Positions 54,292 through 63,905 of a stretch of 64,000 bases of DNA are shown piece by piece. The notes under the pieces are model-generated. The model was not told the DNA's origin, did no database searches, and worked only from the letters and a program-made list of their open reading frames with translations. The position numbers and the translations under genes are program-made. This stretch comes from an uncultured Formosa sp. (GTDB taxonomy: Bacteria; Bacteroidota; Bacteroidia; Flavobacteriales; Flavobacteriaceae). Within the stretch, counting starts at the first letter, position 1. Every line of letters starts with the position of its first letter. The DNA is taken from the NCBI RefSeq assembly GCF_947500765.1, contig NZ_CANMTH010000014.1:1-64000 (forward strand), written 5' to 3'.

Positions 54292-56550
54292 TTAATTAAA
54301 CACTTGTGATGATGGAGCCGTTACAAACGTATCTTTTTTATTAGGCTGATCGCCCATAACAAAAACCAATTCTCCACCTTCCATAATGGTTTTATGTGTA
54401 ATATAACTTTGTCTAATTGCCGTTCCATTTAAGGTTATGGATTGAATATACTTATTCTCCTTACTATTATTTTCAGCTAAAACAGTAAATGTATTTCCGT
54501 TTTCTAAATTTAAAGTGGCCTTATCAAACAATGGCGAACCAAAACTATACACACCTTGAGCAGGATTTACTGGGTAAAACCCTAAACTACTAAAAATATA
54601 CCAAGACGACATTTGTCCGCAGTCTTCATTTCCGCAATGTCCATTAGGTGCATTTTTATATTGTGTTTCTAATATTTGTCGCACTTTTTCTTGCGTTTTC
54701 CAAGGTTTACCGATGTAGTTATACAAATAACCTACATGGTGACTTGGCTCATTACCGTGAGCATATTGCCCAATCATTCCTGTACTAAAAATAGGTAGTT
54801 TATCTGTAGCTAAAGGATAATAAGAAAACATAGAATCTAACTTTTTCTCGAAACCACTTTCTTTTCCTATAACATCTATTAACCCTTCGATATCTTGAGG
54901 CACCGACCAAACATACTGCCAAGCATTACTTTCGCAAAAATATGGTGTATATTCTTTTGGAATAAAATGTTCTATAAACTTACCGTCTTTATATTTTGGA
55001 CGCATAAAAGTACTTTTAGAATCGTAAATGTTTTTCCAATTGTTTGCTCGCTCAGAAAAATATTTATAATCGTCTTCTTTCCCTAAATCTTTGGCAAATT
55101 GCGCAATACACCAATCGTCGTAAGCATATTCTAATGTTTTAGAAACCGACCAATTTTCATGATCATCACCGATAGGCACATAACCATACGTCATGTAATC
55201 ATCAATTTGTCTGCTTTTATCCATAGCACTTTGCTTGCAAGCTTCAAAAGCTAATTCAGCATCAAAGTTTTTAATCCCTTTAAAATAGGCGTCAACAATA
55301 ACAGGAACGGCATGATAACCAATCATCATGTTTGTTTCGTTACCCTGCATAGACCAAACAGGTAATAAACCGGTTTCATTATAATGTGCTAAAAGCGAAT
55401 TTATCATGCTAGACACAAGCTCTGGGTGTAAAATGGTATGCAATGGATGTGCTGCTCTATAGGTATCCCAAAGAGAAAACGTATCATAACGATCGTAGTC
55501 TTTGGCATTCATAATACTATCATTAGCACCTTTATAATCGCCATTTAAATCGCTTAAAAGTGTTGGCGCTAACATAGATTGATACATCATGGTATAGAAA
55601 ATTGTTTTCTTTTCTACATCATTCGTTTCAATATTTATTTTTTGCAATTGCTTATTCCAAACAGCATCGGCTTCCGCTTTTATTTCTTCAAAATCAAAAC
55701 TAGGAGCTTCTGTTTCTATAGACTTGTAAGCACCTGCGATACTACCTGTAGATAGACCTGTTTTTAAAACAATTTTTTCATTTTCCGAAGTACTAAAATC
55801 AAGAATAAGTTTTGTGTTTACGCCTTTTACAGGTGAATCCACTTTTTCGCCTTCACTCAATAACGTATAAGACTTGAATGATTTAGAAAGATTAATTACG
55901 AAATACAAACGTTGGTCTCTAGCCCAGCCTTGAGACATTCTATAGCCTTCTATTGTTTTATCATCAACAACTTTAAAGTAAGTTTCTGTTGGTTTATCCC
56001 AATTTAAAGAATAGCCTAAATCTACATGAATTTGTGATAAACTATCTTTAGGAAACGTATATTGATGCACTCCTGTTCTACGCGTTGCGGTAACTTCTGC
56101 TTGTATTCCAAAATCGGACAACATCACGCTGTAATATCCCGGTGAAGCCGTTTCGCTATCATGAGAAAAACTAGAAAACGGTTTAAAATTATTCTCTTTT
56201 ATTTTTTTTGATGATCTGCTATTGGTTGGCATGACTAAAATATCGTACATATCTCCAGCTCCTGTTCCACTTAAATGTGTGTGCGAAAAACCAGAAATAA
56301 TAGAATCTTGATAGAAATACCCAGCAATTCTGTCCCACCCCGGAATACCATGATCGGGACTTAATTGTACCATTCCAAAAGGAACAGTTGCTCCTGGATA
56401 AGTATTTCCTGGGCCATCTGTACCTATAAAAGTATTTACAAAAGACGTTAACTTTTCTACTCTTACCGACTTAGCTTCTACAACCTGCTTATCTTTTTTA
56501 CAAGCAAAACAACATAATACTAATAGCGTGATGTAAATACTTTTAGTCAT
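54292..56550 (-). CDS. GH92 alpha-mannosidase lipoprotein (752 aa)
   Basis: Lipobox CFAC is followed by FVNTFIGTDGPGNTYPGATVP and FGMVQLSPDHG. The motifs YAHGNEPSHHVGYLYN and GNEDCGQMSSWYIFSS are canonical GH92 signatures. It is most similar to the GH92 at 61650-63905 (both share FSHTHLSGTG/FSHLSLSGTG, NETN.M.GYH and MGDQPNKK/MGDTPNKS ends), so the two look like a duplicated pair with different loops. It would trim alpha-mannose from N-glycans before the core is opened. Gaps to neighbours are 18 and 7 bp. Confidence 0.95.
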   Translation of the reverse strand: MTKSIYITLLVLCCFACKKDKQVVEAKSVRVEKLTSFVNTFIGTDGPGNTYPGATVPFGMVQLSPDHGIPGWDRIAGYFYQDSIISGFSHTHLSGTGAGDMYDILVMPTNSRSSKKIKENNFKPFSSFSHDSETASPGYYSVMLSDFGIQAEVTATRRTGVHQYTFPKDSLSQIHVDLGYSLNWDKPTETYFKVVDDKTIEGYRMSQGWARDQRLYFVINLSKSFKSYTLLSEGEKVDSPVKGVNTKLILDFSTSENEKIVLKTGLSTGSIAGAYKSIETEAPSFDFEEIKAEADAVWNKQLQKINIETNDVEKKTIFYTMMYQSMLAPTLLSDLNGDYKGANDSIMNAKDYDRYDTFSLWDTYRAAHPLHTILHPELVSSMINSLLAHYNETGLLPVWSMQGNETNMMIGYHAVPVIVDAYFKGIKNFDAELAFEACKQSAMDKSRQIDDYMTYGYVPIGDDHENWSVSKTLEYAYDDWCIAQFAKDLGKEDDYKYFSERANNWKNIYDSKSTFMRPKYKDGKFIEHFIPKEYTPYFCESNAWQYVWSVPQDIEGLIDVIGKESGFEKKLDSMFSYYPLATDKLPIFSTGMIGQYAHGNEPSHHVGYLYNYIGKPWKTQEKVRQILETQYKNAPNGHCGNEDCGQMSSWYIFSSLGFYPVNPAQGVYSFGSPLFDKATLNLENGNTFTVLAENNSKENKYIQSITLNGTAIRQSYITHKTIMEGGELVFVMGDQPNKKDTFVTAPSSQVFN

Positions 56551-56557
56551 GAACTTA

Positions 56558-57676
56558 TTATTTTGAATTTTTAATGATTTCGAATTGCTCGTCCGTCATA
56601 TGATAATCATCAAAGAACGCAACACCTTTAGCACCATTATCTTTTGCTAATTGAATTGCCGTTTTTAAATCAGGGTTACTCAACTTTGGTGTAAATAATC
56701 CTGTATGCAATTCTGTTGGTCTACCTTCTAAATCTTCTACACCTTGTTTTGTAGCGTATCCAATCCAGTCTAATTCTTCATTATAAAAATTATAATAAAT
56801 CATAGGTAAAACCATATCTACATTCCATTTATCCCAACGCTGGCGCACCATATGGTCTGCCATTTCTGGATAAGGAAATACTGCTGCACTTAATTTTTTA
56901 TCGTGTTCATGAACAATATTATAAGCTTCGTTTACAAGAGATCTTATTTCATTTAAACGGAAATTTTTCCACTCAATATCAATTGCTGGATTTTCCATTT
57001 TTCTTGGATCTTTATGGTGAAGCGCCATAAATTTTTCTACACTAGCATCGGAATAATCAAAATCGTAATCTGCTAATTCTTCTTCTTGTTTTAAATTGTA
57101 TTTTGGAAGTAAACCAATAGGTAAATATACATCTGGATAACGAATATAATCTAAATGTACACTGGCAACACCTTCAACCTCAGCCAGACCTTCAACTAAA
57201 CTTAAGATATGTTTTCTAGCTTCTGGATGACTTGGCGATAACCATTGGTAATACCCAACGTAAGGTCTATCTTCTTTAGCAAAACAAGACTTTCCGCTTC
57301 GACTTACCATATACCATTCTGGATGTTGTTGTGCTATAGAATCTCCTGGGCGGTTTGTTGTAAACATCCAAGCATGTACTTCTAAACCTTCTTTTGTAGC
57401 GATAGGAGTTAAACGTTTCAACAGTTTAGGATCTGCACCTGTATTTAATAACACAGCATCGAAACCATTACTCTTTAATTTTTTGAAATGCGCAGTATAT
57501 GCTGAGTCTGATTTTTTGTTACCTACACTCATCCAACTCCAGTATTTAAAACCAGAAGGGGCTTCTACTGCTACTACTTCTTTAGTTTCACTTAATTCTT
57601 TTGGTTTGGTTGTAGTATTATTACAAGACACTACACTTAATATGGCGCTTAAAAACGCAATTTTTAATATTTTCAT
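56558..57676 (-). CDS. GHL10-type TIM-barrel lipoprotein, candidate unknown glycosidase (372 aa)
   Basis: Lipobox VVSC is followed by a barrel with GFKYWSWMSVG, LEVHAWMFTTNRPGDS, SVHLDYIRYPD (about 172-182; D176 a likely catalytic or substrate-binding residue), AAVFPYPEM and MVLPMIYYNFYNEE. The HLDYIRYPD and MIYYNFY blocks are hallmarks of the GH10-like GHL10 (DUF187) group, whose activities are mostly unknown. It is set between the GH92 and CBM9 genes with 7- and 5-bp gaps, in a cluster that otherwise contains only N-glycan-core enzymes. No known endo-beta-N-acetylglucosaminidase is present, so an endo or beta-mannosidic activity is possible but unproven. Confidence 0.8.
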   Translation of the reverse strand: MKILKIAFLSAILSVVSCNNTTTKPKELSETKEVVAVEAPSGFKYWSWMSVGNKKSDSAYTAHFKKLKSNGFDAVLLNTGADPKLLKRLTPIATKEGLEVHAWMFTTNRPGDSIAQQHPEWYMVSRSGKSCFAKEDRPYVGYYQWLSPSHPEARKHILSLVEGLAEVEGVASVHLDYIRYPDVYLPIGLLPKYNLKQEEELADYDFDYSDASVEKFMALHHKDPRKMENPAIDIEWKNFRLNEIRSLVNEAYNIVHEHDKKLSAAVFPYPEMADHMVRQRWDKWNVDMVLPMIYYNFYNEELDWIGYATKQGVEDLEGRPTELHTGLFTPKLSNPDLKTAIQLAKDNGAKGVAFFDDYHMTDEQFEIIKNSK

Positions 57677-57681
57677 GGCTA

Positions 57682-58752
57682 TTAATTTGATATAAATTTT
57701 CCGTCTTCTTTAACCGTTAGGACTTTATTTGTAAATGGACTTTTAACAGATATATTCCATCCCATACTATGGGTTTCTAATTTCGGTTCTATTCGTTTTC
57801 CGTCTACTTTAATTTCTGATGTTTTTAAATCATCTACAGAAGTAAAATAGGTTTTATTCGTTTTAAAATGTGCCGTTTGAATGCGATACATTTTGTATAA
57901 TTCCCATTTAATTTTATCGTCTTGAGGAATTATAAAATTGTTTTCTTTTTTAGGTGCTTCGGAAGAGAAAAACACATAACCCCATTTTTCAGGTTCATGC
58001 ATATTTATAACGCCCATTGGCGACCACACCCAATTGTATTCGTGTAAATACTTTCCGTTAGCATCTTTTTTTCTTTCATATTTACCATCGGCGATTTGAA
58101 AATCCCAATTGACACGAGAAAAATTAACGCGCCAAAATGTATCTGTTGGCACATTTTTATGGAAATAACCTGTTTTATATGCTGTCCAAGGAATGGCTAT
58201 TTCTAACATCCAACCTGTATCAATATCATTAGGATTATTAAGTGTGCCGTTAACTTTTACTGCAGATTTTAACCCTGTAATATTCCAATCGTTTAAAACC
58301 ACATTGGTATTTCTGTACGGTTTAGACACAAACAAATCCCAAGCGGTATTCAAAGCATTAAGTTCTAACTCGTAATAATTATGTGTATCCCCTGTTGGAT
58401 CAACAAAAACTTCAAAATCGTTATTATGAAATATAATAGCATCTCTTTTAGTAATGTCTGCCCACACATGAGGTTCTTCCATTTTGGCTAACACATAAAA
58501 ATACGTATCGTCCCAAAGCATTTTAACTTCCGTTTTATATTTGGGTTGTTTTTCACCTTCAATATCAATGAACAAGTTTGTCCATTCTACTTTGTTCCAT
58601 GCGGCTTCTGAATCTTCACCATCAATATTTATTTCTTCTGGTGTTTTATAGGCTGTATAGGTTTCTGGAATAATATCTGCCTTTTCCTGAGCATAACTTA
58701 TTAATGATATACCACAACATAATACCCATAAAAATGTGTCTTTAACCTGCAT
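57682..58752 (-). CDS. CBM9-like carbohydrate-binding protein, secreted (356 aa)
   Basis: The start at 58752 (MQVKDTFLWVL...) gives a signal peptide ending near SYAQ and a 10-bp gap; the upstream ATG at 58812 would run into the GH130 gene. A single CBM9-type beta-sandwich covers about 30-240 (INIDGEDSEAAWNKVEWTNLF, FHNNDFEVFVDPTGD, YYELELNALNTAWDLF, WMLEIAIPW), with a C-terminal part of unknown fold. It has no recognisable catalytic motif. It likely binds glycan ends in the periplasm, possibly feeding the GHL10 or GH130 step, since proteins of this type often accompany such enzymes. Confidence 0.85.
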   Translation of the reverse strand: MQVKDTFLWVLCCGISLISYAQEKADIIPETYTAYKTPEEINIDGEDSEAAWNKVEWTNLFIDIEGEKQPKYKTEVKMLWDDTYFYVLAKMEEPHVWADITKRDAIIFHNNDFEVFVDPTGDTHNYYELELNALNTAWDLFVSKPYRNTNVVLNDWNITGLKSAVKVNGTLNNPNDIDTGWMLEIAIPWTAYKTGYFHKNVPTDTFWRVNFSRVNWDFQIADGKYERKKDANGKYLHEYNWVWSPMGVINMHEPEKWGYVFFSSEAPKKENNFIIPQDDKIKWELYKMYRIQTAHFKTNKTYFTSVDDLKTSEIKVDGKRIEPKLETHSMGWNISVKSPFTNKVLTVKEDGKFISN

Positions 58753-58762
58753 GTATTGTTTT

Positions 58763-59728
58763 TTATAAACTGTTGTTTTTAGTAAAATCAATAACCTCAC
58801 TAAGCTTACCAAAAGCTAAAGCAACTACAGTATCTGCTGCACCATAATAAACGGCTAATTTATCTTCTTTAATATCATGTAACGCTGCACAAGGAAATAC
58901 CACGTTTGCTACGTCTCCTACTTGCTCGTAAATTTCGGCTGGACCTAATAAATAAGGTTGCGTTCTATATTTTACTTTATCGGGTTCGTTTTCATCTAAA
59001 AGAGCAGATCCCATAGCGTATCTAAATCCGTTGCATGTATTAATTACACCATGATAAATCATGAGCCAACCTTCATCTGTTAAAATAGGTATTGGTCCTG
59101 CTCCAATTTTGGTACATTGCCAAGCGCTGTCTTCAAAATTAGAAGCTTTCATTACACAACGATGCTCTCCCCAATACTTCATATCTGGACTATAGCTAAT
59201 GTAAATATCACCAAAAGGGGTGTGTCCATTATCACTCGGTCTGCTTAACATAGCATATTTACCATTTATTTTCTGAGGAAACAAGACTCCATTTCTATTA
59301 AATGGCAAAAAAGCGTTTTCACACTGAAAAAATTCTATAAAATCGAATGTATAACCAATACCAATGGTTGGACCGTTATACCCATTACACCACGTAATCC
59401 AGTAGCGATCTTCTATAAAAACAACACGCGGATCGTATTTATAATCTGAATCTATCATCTCTGTATTTCCGGCCTTCATAACGATAGGCTCGTGTTCAAT
59501 ATCCCAATGTATACCATCTTTACTAAAACCTGCAAAAATATTCATTTGCACCGCTTTATTGTCACAACGAAAAACCCCAGCAAACCCATCTTCAAAAGGC
59601 ACAACAGCACTATTAAAAATACTATTTGATGACGGAATACTATATCTATCTATAATAGGGTTTTCAGTGTAGCGCCACATAACATCATTACAGTTATTGG
59701 GCTTTTCTTGCCAAGGTATTTGTTTCAT
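58763..59728 (-). CDS. GH130 glycoside phosphorylase, probable beta-1,4-mannosyl-GlcNAc phosphorylase (321 aa)
   Basis: It lacks a signal peptide, so it works in the cytoplasm. The five-bladed propeller signatures are present: NSIFNSAVVPFEDGFAGVFR, GFSKDGIHW, D99 in YKYDPRV (general acid position), WCNGYNGPTIGIGYT and KIGAGPIPILTDEGWLMIYHG. With a mannosidase/asparaginase cluster around it, the enzyme of the N-glycan pathway that phosphorolyses Man-beta-1,4-GlcNAc to mannose-1-phosphate and GlcNAc is the best fit; a mannan mannobiose phosphorylase is the alternative. It is 38 bp downstream of the symporter gene, consistent with import followed by phosphorolysis. Confidence 0.9.
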   Translation of the reverse strand: MKQIPWQEKPNNCNDVMWRYTENPIIDRYSIPSSNSIFNSAVVPFEDGFAGVFRCDNKAVQMNIFAGFSKDGIHWDIEHEPIVMKAGNTEMIDSDYKYDPRVVFIEDRYWITWCNGYNGPTIGIGYTFDFIEFFQCENAFLPFNRNGVLFPQKINGKYAMLSRPSDNGHTPFGDIYISYSPDMKYWGEHRCVMKASNFEDSAWQCTKIGAGPIPILTDEGWLMIYHGVINTCNGFRYAMGSALLDENEPDKVKYRTQPYLLGPAEIYEQVGDVANVVFPCAALHDIKEDKLAVYYGAADTVVALAFGKLSEVIDFTKNNSL

Positions 59729-59766
59729 TCTTATTTACTTTTGAATTCGTTTTCTATATTAATTAT

Positions 59767-61650
59767 TTACTCTGTATCTGGAAGTTTTCTTACTTTATCT
59801 AACCAGGTAAATTTAAGTATGATTGTAGTGACTACAAAAACAGACAATGCTATTAATGTTTTTGGGTAATCTCTAATCATAAAATAAATAGGTAATAAAA
59901 TCATACTAGATTGCCATACTACGCCCACCAAACAATTTAGCATATCTGATGCAAAATCAGCATTTTTAGTTATGGTTTTATCTTCTATTTGAAGTTCTTT
60001 TAAAACGGGTTTCCACCATCCCCAAGGACGCACATTAAAGTAAAACGCTTTTAATGTTTTCATATTAGTTGCTGGTGTTAAAAAAGTGCCTAAAAAAGAA
60101 CCTAATAAAGAGACCACAAATATGATTGGAAAAATATAAATAACATCTATATGCGCACAGTTGTACAGAAAAGATCCGACTTCAAAATTATCTTTATTCA
60201 TATCGACCAAAAACTGTAGAGTTGCAATAATTAATCCTGAAGTCATTCCCCAAAAATAACCCCAACCGTTAAAGCGCCACCAAATCCATTTTAAAAAATT
60301 TGATGCGACATAACCTCCATAAAGTGCACTGGTTATCCAAAGTGTTATAGCATTAATAGACTCTGCAAAAAAGCCCATAACAACACCTAATATTACAATA
60401 ATAAAAGATGTAACATGGCTAGCTTTTATATAATGTGCTTCTTTTTCTTCTGGTTTGTAATATTTTTTATAAATATCGTTTACCACATAAGCTGGTCCCG
60501 AATTAACAAAGGCTGAAAACGTAGACATAAACGCAGCCAAAAGCCCTGCTAACAATAAACCTTTTATACCAACAGGCACATGGTCGTTAATTACTGTTGG
60601 CAAAATAATTTCTAAATCGTTTAAACTTAAAGTTGGAGATATTGCCATAGATGGCGCCAAATACACTAAAGCTAAAACCACAATACCCCCAATAAGTAAA
60701 TAACGTGGTATAAATAAAATTAAGTTTGTAAAACCACTCATGTATGCCGCTTCTTTAACCGATCTAGTAGATAAAATACGTTGCATATCGTAACTTGGTG
60801 TTGGTCCTGCAATACTAGCAAAAAAACCTTTAAACAGACACATCCCTATAAAAGCTCCAAACATTTTGTACCCTTGCGTATCTACTAAATTATTAAAAGC
60901 AGTGAGTTGCCCACTCCAAGAACCTTCAAGAGTATTTCCAAAAAAAATAGTACTCCATTCTGTTGAAATGATAGCATTAATTTGTACATCTGTAACCGTT
61001 ACGAAAGCATAAATAGCAACTAACACACCAGACAATACCATAATACCATATTGTAAAACCTCTGTAGCTACCACAGAAAACATACCTCCTTTTATCGTGT
61101 AAATAGTTGTTAAGAATATAATGATTAAGGCGTAACTCTGACTAGAGGTAAACAAAATAGAATTATTAAACTCTACAGCAATGTCCCAAGGTAAAATAAC
61201 TGACATAAATTTACCAACGCCTTCAAAGAAGTAAGCAATAAAACCAACAGAGGCTACAATAGCAAAAATGGCGACTATTAAGTGAGAGGCACGCCCTGCT
61301 TTATCGTCTCCAAAACGTGTTAAAATCCATTCAGACCCAGTCATAATATTGGAACGTCTAATCCAAACAGCTAAGAAAACCATAATAAAAATTTGATTCC
61401 ATATAGGCCACATCCACATAAAAAGAAAACTCTTTGCCCCATAAAGAAATAGTAAACCAACCATCCAAGCTGTTCCAGAAACGTCAAACATTCCTGAACC
61501 ATTACTTAAGCCTAAGTAATACCATTTTATACTTTTTCCTCCTAAAAAATAAGAATCTAATCCTTTAGATGCACGTTTGGATATCCAAATACCAACACCA
61601 AGTGTTAATAGAATATACAGTACTATTATTATAACGTCTATACTATGCAT
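59767..61650 (-). CDS. Sodium/solute symporter (SSS family), 627 aa
   Basis: Thirteen or more hydrophobic segments are visible, beginning DVIIIVLYILLTLGVGIWISKRASKGLDSYFLGGKS, the SSS N-terminus. FMWMWPIWNQIFI and YVASNFLKWIWWRFNGWGYF are later membrane blocks. It should import a sugar across the inner membrane with sodium. Its start codon overlaps the stop of the upstream GH92 by one base (TAATG), and the GH130 gene follows, so a Man-GlcNAc disaccharide or mannose is the likely cargo. Length and charge distribution are normal for the family. Confidence 0.93.
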   Translation of the reverse strand: MHSIDVIIIVLYILLTLGVGIWISKRASKGLDSYFLGGKSIKWYYLGLSNGSGMFDVSGTAWMVGLLFLYGAKSFLFMWMWPIWNQIFIMVFLAVWIRRSNIMTGSEWILTRFGDDKAGRASHLIVAIFAIVASVGFIAYFFEGVGKFMSVILPWDIAVEFNNSILFTSSQSYALIIIFLTTIYTIKGGMFSVVATEVLQYGIMVLSGVLVAIYAFVTVTDVQINAIISTEWSTIFFGNTLEGSWSGQLTAFNNLVDTQGYKMFGAFIGMCLFKGFFASIAGPTPSYDMQRILSTRSVKEAAYMSGFTNLILFIPRYLLIGGIVVLALVYLAPSMAISPTLSLNDLEIILPTVINDHVPVGIKGLLLAGLLAAFMSTFSAFVNSGPAYVVNDIYKKYYKPEEKEAHYIKASHVTSFIIVILGVVMGFFAESINAITLWITSALYGGYVASNFLKWIWWRFNGWGYFWGMTSGLIIATLQFLVDMNKDNFEVGSFLYNCAHIDVIYIFPIIFVVSLLGSFLGTFLTPATNMKTLKAFYFNVRPWGWWKPVLKELQIEDKTITKNADFASDMLNCLVGVVWQSSMILLPIYFMIRDYPKTLIALSVFVVTTIILKFTWLDKVRKLPDTE

Positions 61651-63905
61651 TAGCGGTTATTGTTTTTATTAATTCCCCATGATTTATTTGGTGTATCACC
61701 CATTACAAAATGAAGTGTTCCACCTTCCCATAGCGTTTTATGAGTAATAGAGGATTGATTAAACAATTTGCCATTTAGTGTCGCTGACTGTATATACATA
61801 TTTTTAGAGGAAACATTTTCTGCTTCAATACTAAATGTTTTGTTCTCTGAAACGGAAATTGTCGCTTTCTCGAAAATCGGACTTCCAATTTCGTATTCTG
61901 TAGATGCCGGATTCATTGGGTATAAACCAATAGAACTTAAAACATACCAAGCACTCATTTGTCCGCAGTCTTCATTACCACTTAATCCGTTAGGTGTTGT
62001 ATTATACTGTGTGTCTAAAATATGCCTTGACCAATATTGTGTGCGCCATGGTTTATTTGCCGCATTAAACATATAAGCGATATGATGACTTGGCTCGTTA
62101 CCATGTGCATATTGCCCAATTAAACCAGAAATATCGGCAGAAGTATTAGTTCCTGTAATTTCTGAACTTTCTGTAAATAGTTGTTCCAATCGATCTGTAA
62201 AAACATCATTACTACCGTGTAATTCAATAAAATTTTCAACATTATGAGGTACAAACCAACTGTGTTGCCAAGCGTTTCCTTCAGTATAATCTGTATGTTC
62301 TCTATGGTTAGAATATTTTGGATCGAAAGGCGTATGCCAGGATTTTCCATCTTCAGCTTTTCCTCTCATAAAACCAGTTTCAGTATCAAATAAATATTGA
62401 TACGCTTTAGAACGATTTAAGAAGTAGTTATAATCATCATCTTTACCTAAAGCTTTTGCCATTTGAGCAATACACCAATCATCGTAGGCATACTCTAAAG
62501 TTATGGTTACAGATTCGTCTAACAATTCATATGGAATATATCCATATTCTTTATAGTATTTCAAACCACGTTCATCTTGCATCATGGTAGTCTTCATGGC
62601 TTCATATGCTTTTTCTGCATCAAACCCTTCAATACCTTTTAAATACGCTTCAACAATAACAGGAATAGAATGGTATCCTGTCATGGTATTCGTTTCATTA
62701 CCGTAAAGCGTCCATACAGGTAGTATTTTTTTAGTTTCGTAATACGCCAACATAGTGTTAGTAATATCAGATACTTTTTCTGGAGCGATTAAAGTTAATA
62801 AAGGATGTTCTGCTCTAAATGTATCCCAAAGTGAGAGTGTAGAATACGCGGTGTAGCCTAAGGCAGTTTCAATACTATCATTCTCTTTTCTAAATTGTCC
62901 GTTTTTATCACTAAATGTAACAGGTGCTAATTGCGTATGATACATCGCTGTATAAAAAATGGTTTTTAATGAATCTATTGGGGTTTCAACCTTTATCTTA
63001 GACAAAGCTTCATTCCAAGTGTTTTCAGCTTTTGTTTTTACGGTTTCGAATTCAAAACCTCCCGGTTCTAAATTATCTTTTGCATTTGCAACACTAACTG
63101 ATGAGAGCGCTACTTTAGCAAATAATTCGGTATTCTCACCAGAATCAAAAAACAATTGTGTAGCTATTTTCTCTCCTTCGGCTACATTATTTTCGACAAC
63201 AGTTCTATCTGAAACTAAATTATAGTTCGTTATGGGGTTAGAGAATTTGGCAACAAAGAATACTTTCTGATTTTTTGCCCATCCTGTACTAAAACGGTAA
63301 CCACTTATAGTATAATCATCCTCTACCGTTATGGACGATTCGGTAGCTTTGTCCCAATTTATTCCAAAACCTAAATCGACCACAACAGTTTGCGGATCAT
63401 TTGTTTTAAATGTGTATTTATGATATGCCGTTCTTAATGCAGTTGTTAACTCGACATTAATATTATGATCTTCTAAAAAAACTTGATAATATCCTGGGGT
63501 TGCTGTTTCATTAATATGACTATAAGTAGATTTATAACTTAAAGAATCTCGTGTTTTTGGTGTTTTTAAAATATCAACCTCCTTATTTACTGGCATAAAT
63601 AACACATCGGCTAAATCACCAATACCTGTACCACTTAAACTTAAATGACTAAAGCCAACAACAGTAGAATCTGAATAATGGTAACCCGAGCACCAATCCC
63701 AACTACTAATACCATTTACAGGACTTACTTGTAGCATCCCAAAAGGAACCGTTGCTCCTGGGTAAGTATGTCCATGCCCTCCTGTTCCAATAAACGGATT
63801 TACATACTTGTTTACAAAATCTATTTTAGGGCTCTTTTGCTCTAAAGTTTTGTTACAACTGGTAATAAAAATAAAAGACAGAAAGAGTAGTGTAATATTT
63901 TTCAT
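61650..63905 (-). CDS. GH92 alpha-mannosidase lipoprotein (751 aa); first gene of the N-glycan-core unit
   Basis: Lipobox ITSC leads into YVNPFIGTGGHGHTYPGATVP and FGMLQVSPVNGISSWDW. YAHGNEPSHHIAYMFN and GNEDCGQMSAWYVLSS are the active-site signatures. It is the paralogue of the 54292-56550 GH92. It is translationally coupled to the symporter gene through TAATG. It appears to be the first gene of a run that goes on to GH20 at 50889, but the window ends 95 bp upstream, so an earlier gene cannot be excluded. Confidence 0.95.
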   Translation of the reverse strand: MKNITLLFLSFIFITSCNKTLEQKSPKIDFVNKYVNPFIGTGGHGHTYPGATVPFGMLQVSPVNGISSWDWCSGYHYSDSTVVGFSHLSLSGTGIGDLADVLFMPVNKEVDILKTPKTRDSLSYKSTYSHINETATPGYYQVFLEDHNINVELTTALRTAYHKYTFKTNDPQTVVVDLGFGINWDKATESSITVEDDYTISGYRFSTGWAKNQKVFFVAKFSNPITNYNLVSDRTVVENNVAEGEKIATQLFFDSGENTELFAKVALSSVSVANAKDNLEPGGFEFETVKTKAENTWNEALSKIKVETPIDSLKTIFYTAMYHTQLAPVTFSDKNGQFRKENDSIETALGYTAYSTLSLWDTFRAEHPLLTLIAPEKVSDITNTMLAYYETKKILPVWTLYGNETNTMTGYHSIPVIVEAYLKGIEGFDAEKAYEAMKTTMMQDERGLKYYKEYGYIPYELLDESVTITLEYAYDDWCIAQMAKALGKDDDYNYFLNRSKAYQYLFDTETGFMRGKAEDGKSWHTPFDPKYSNHREHTDYTEGNAWQHSWFVPHNVENFIELHGSNDVFTDRLEQLFTESSEITGTNTSADISGLIGQYAHGNEPSHHIAYMFNAANKPWRTQYWSRHILDTQYNTTPNGLSGNEDCGQMSAWYVLSSIGLYPMNPASTEYEIGSPIFEKATISVSENKTFSIEAENVSSKNMYIQSATLNGKLFNQSSITHKTLWEGGTLHFVMGDTPNKSWGINKNNNR

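Noticed and set aside
60200..60230. TCGACCA-like strings inside coding regions (for example in the symporter gene, and at 2601, 13451, 27126)
   Set aside because: Only 7-bp partial matches, scattered in coding sequence, no tandem arrangement.
2064..63225. Numerous plus-strand open frames of 60-117 residues inside genes
   Set aside because: All lie opposite well-supported minus-strand genes, have no recognisable motif and no start context; AT-rich shadows.
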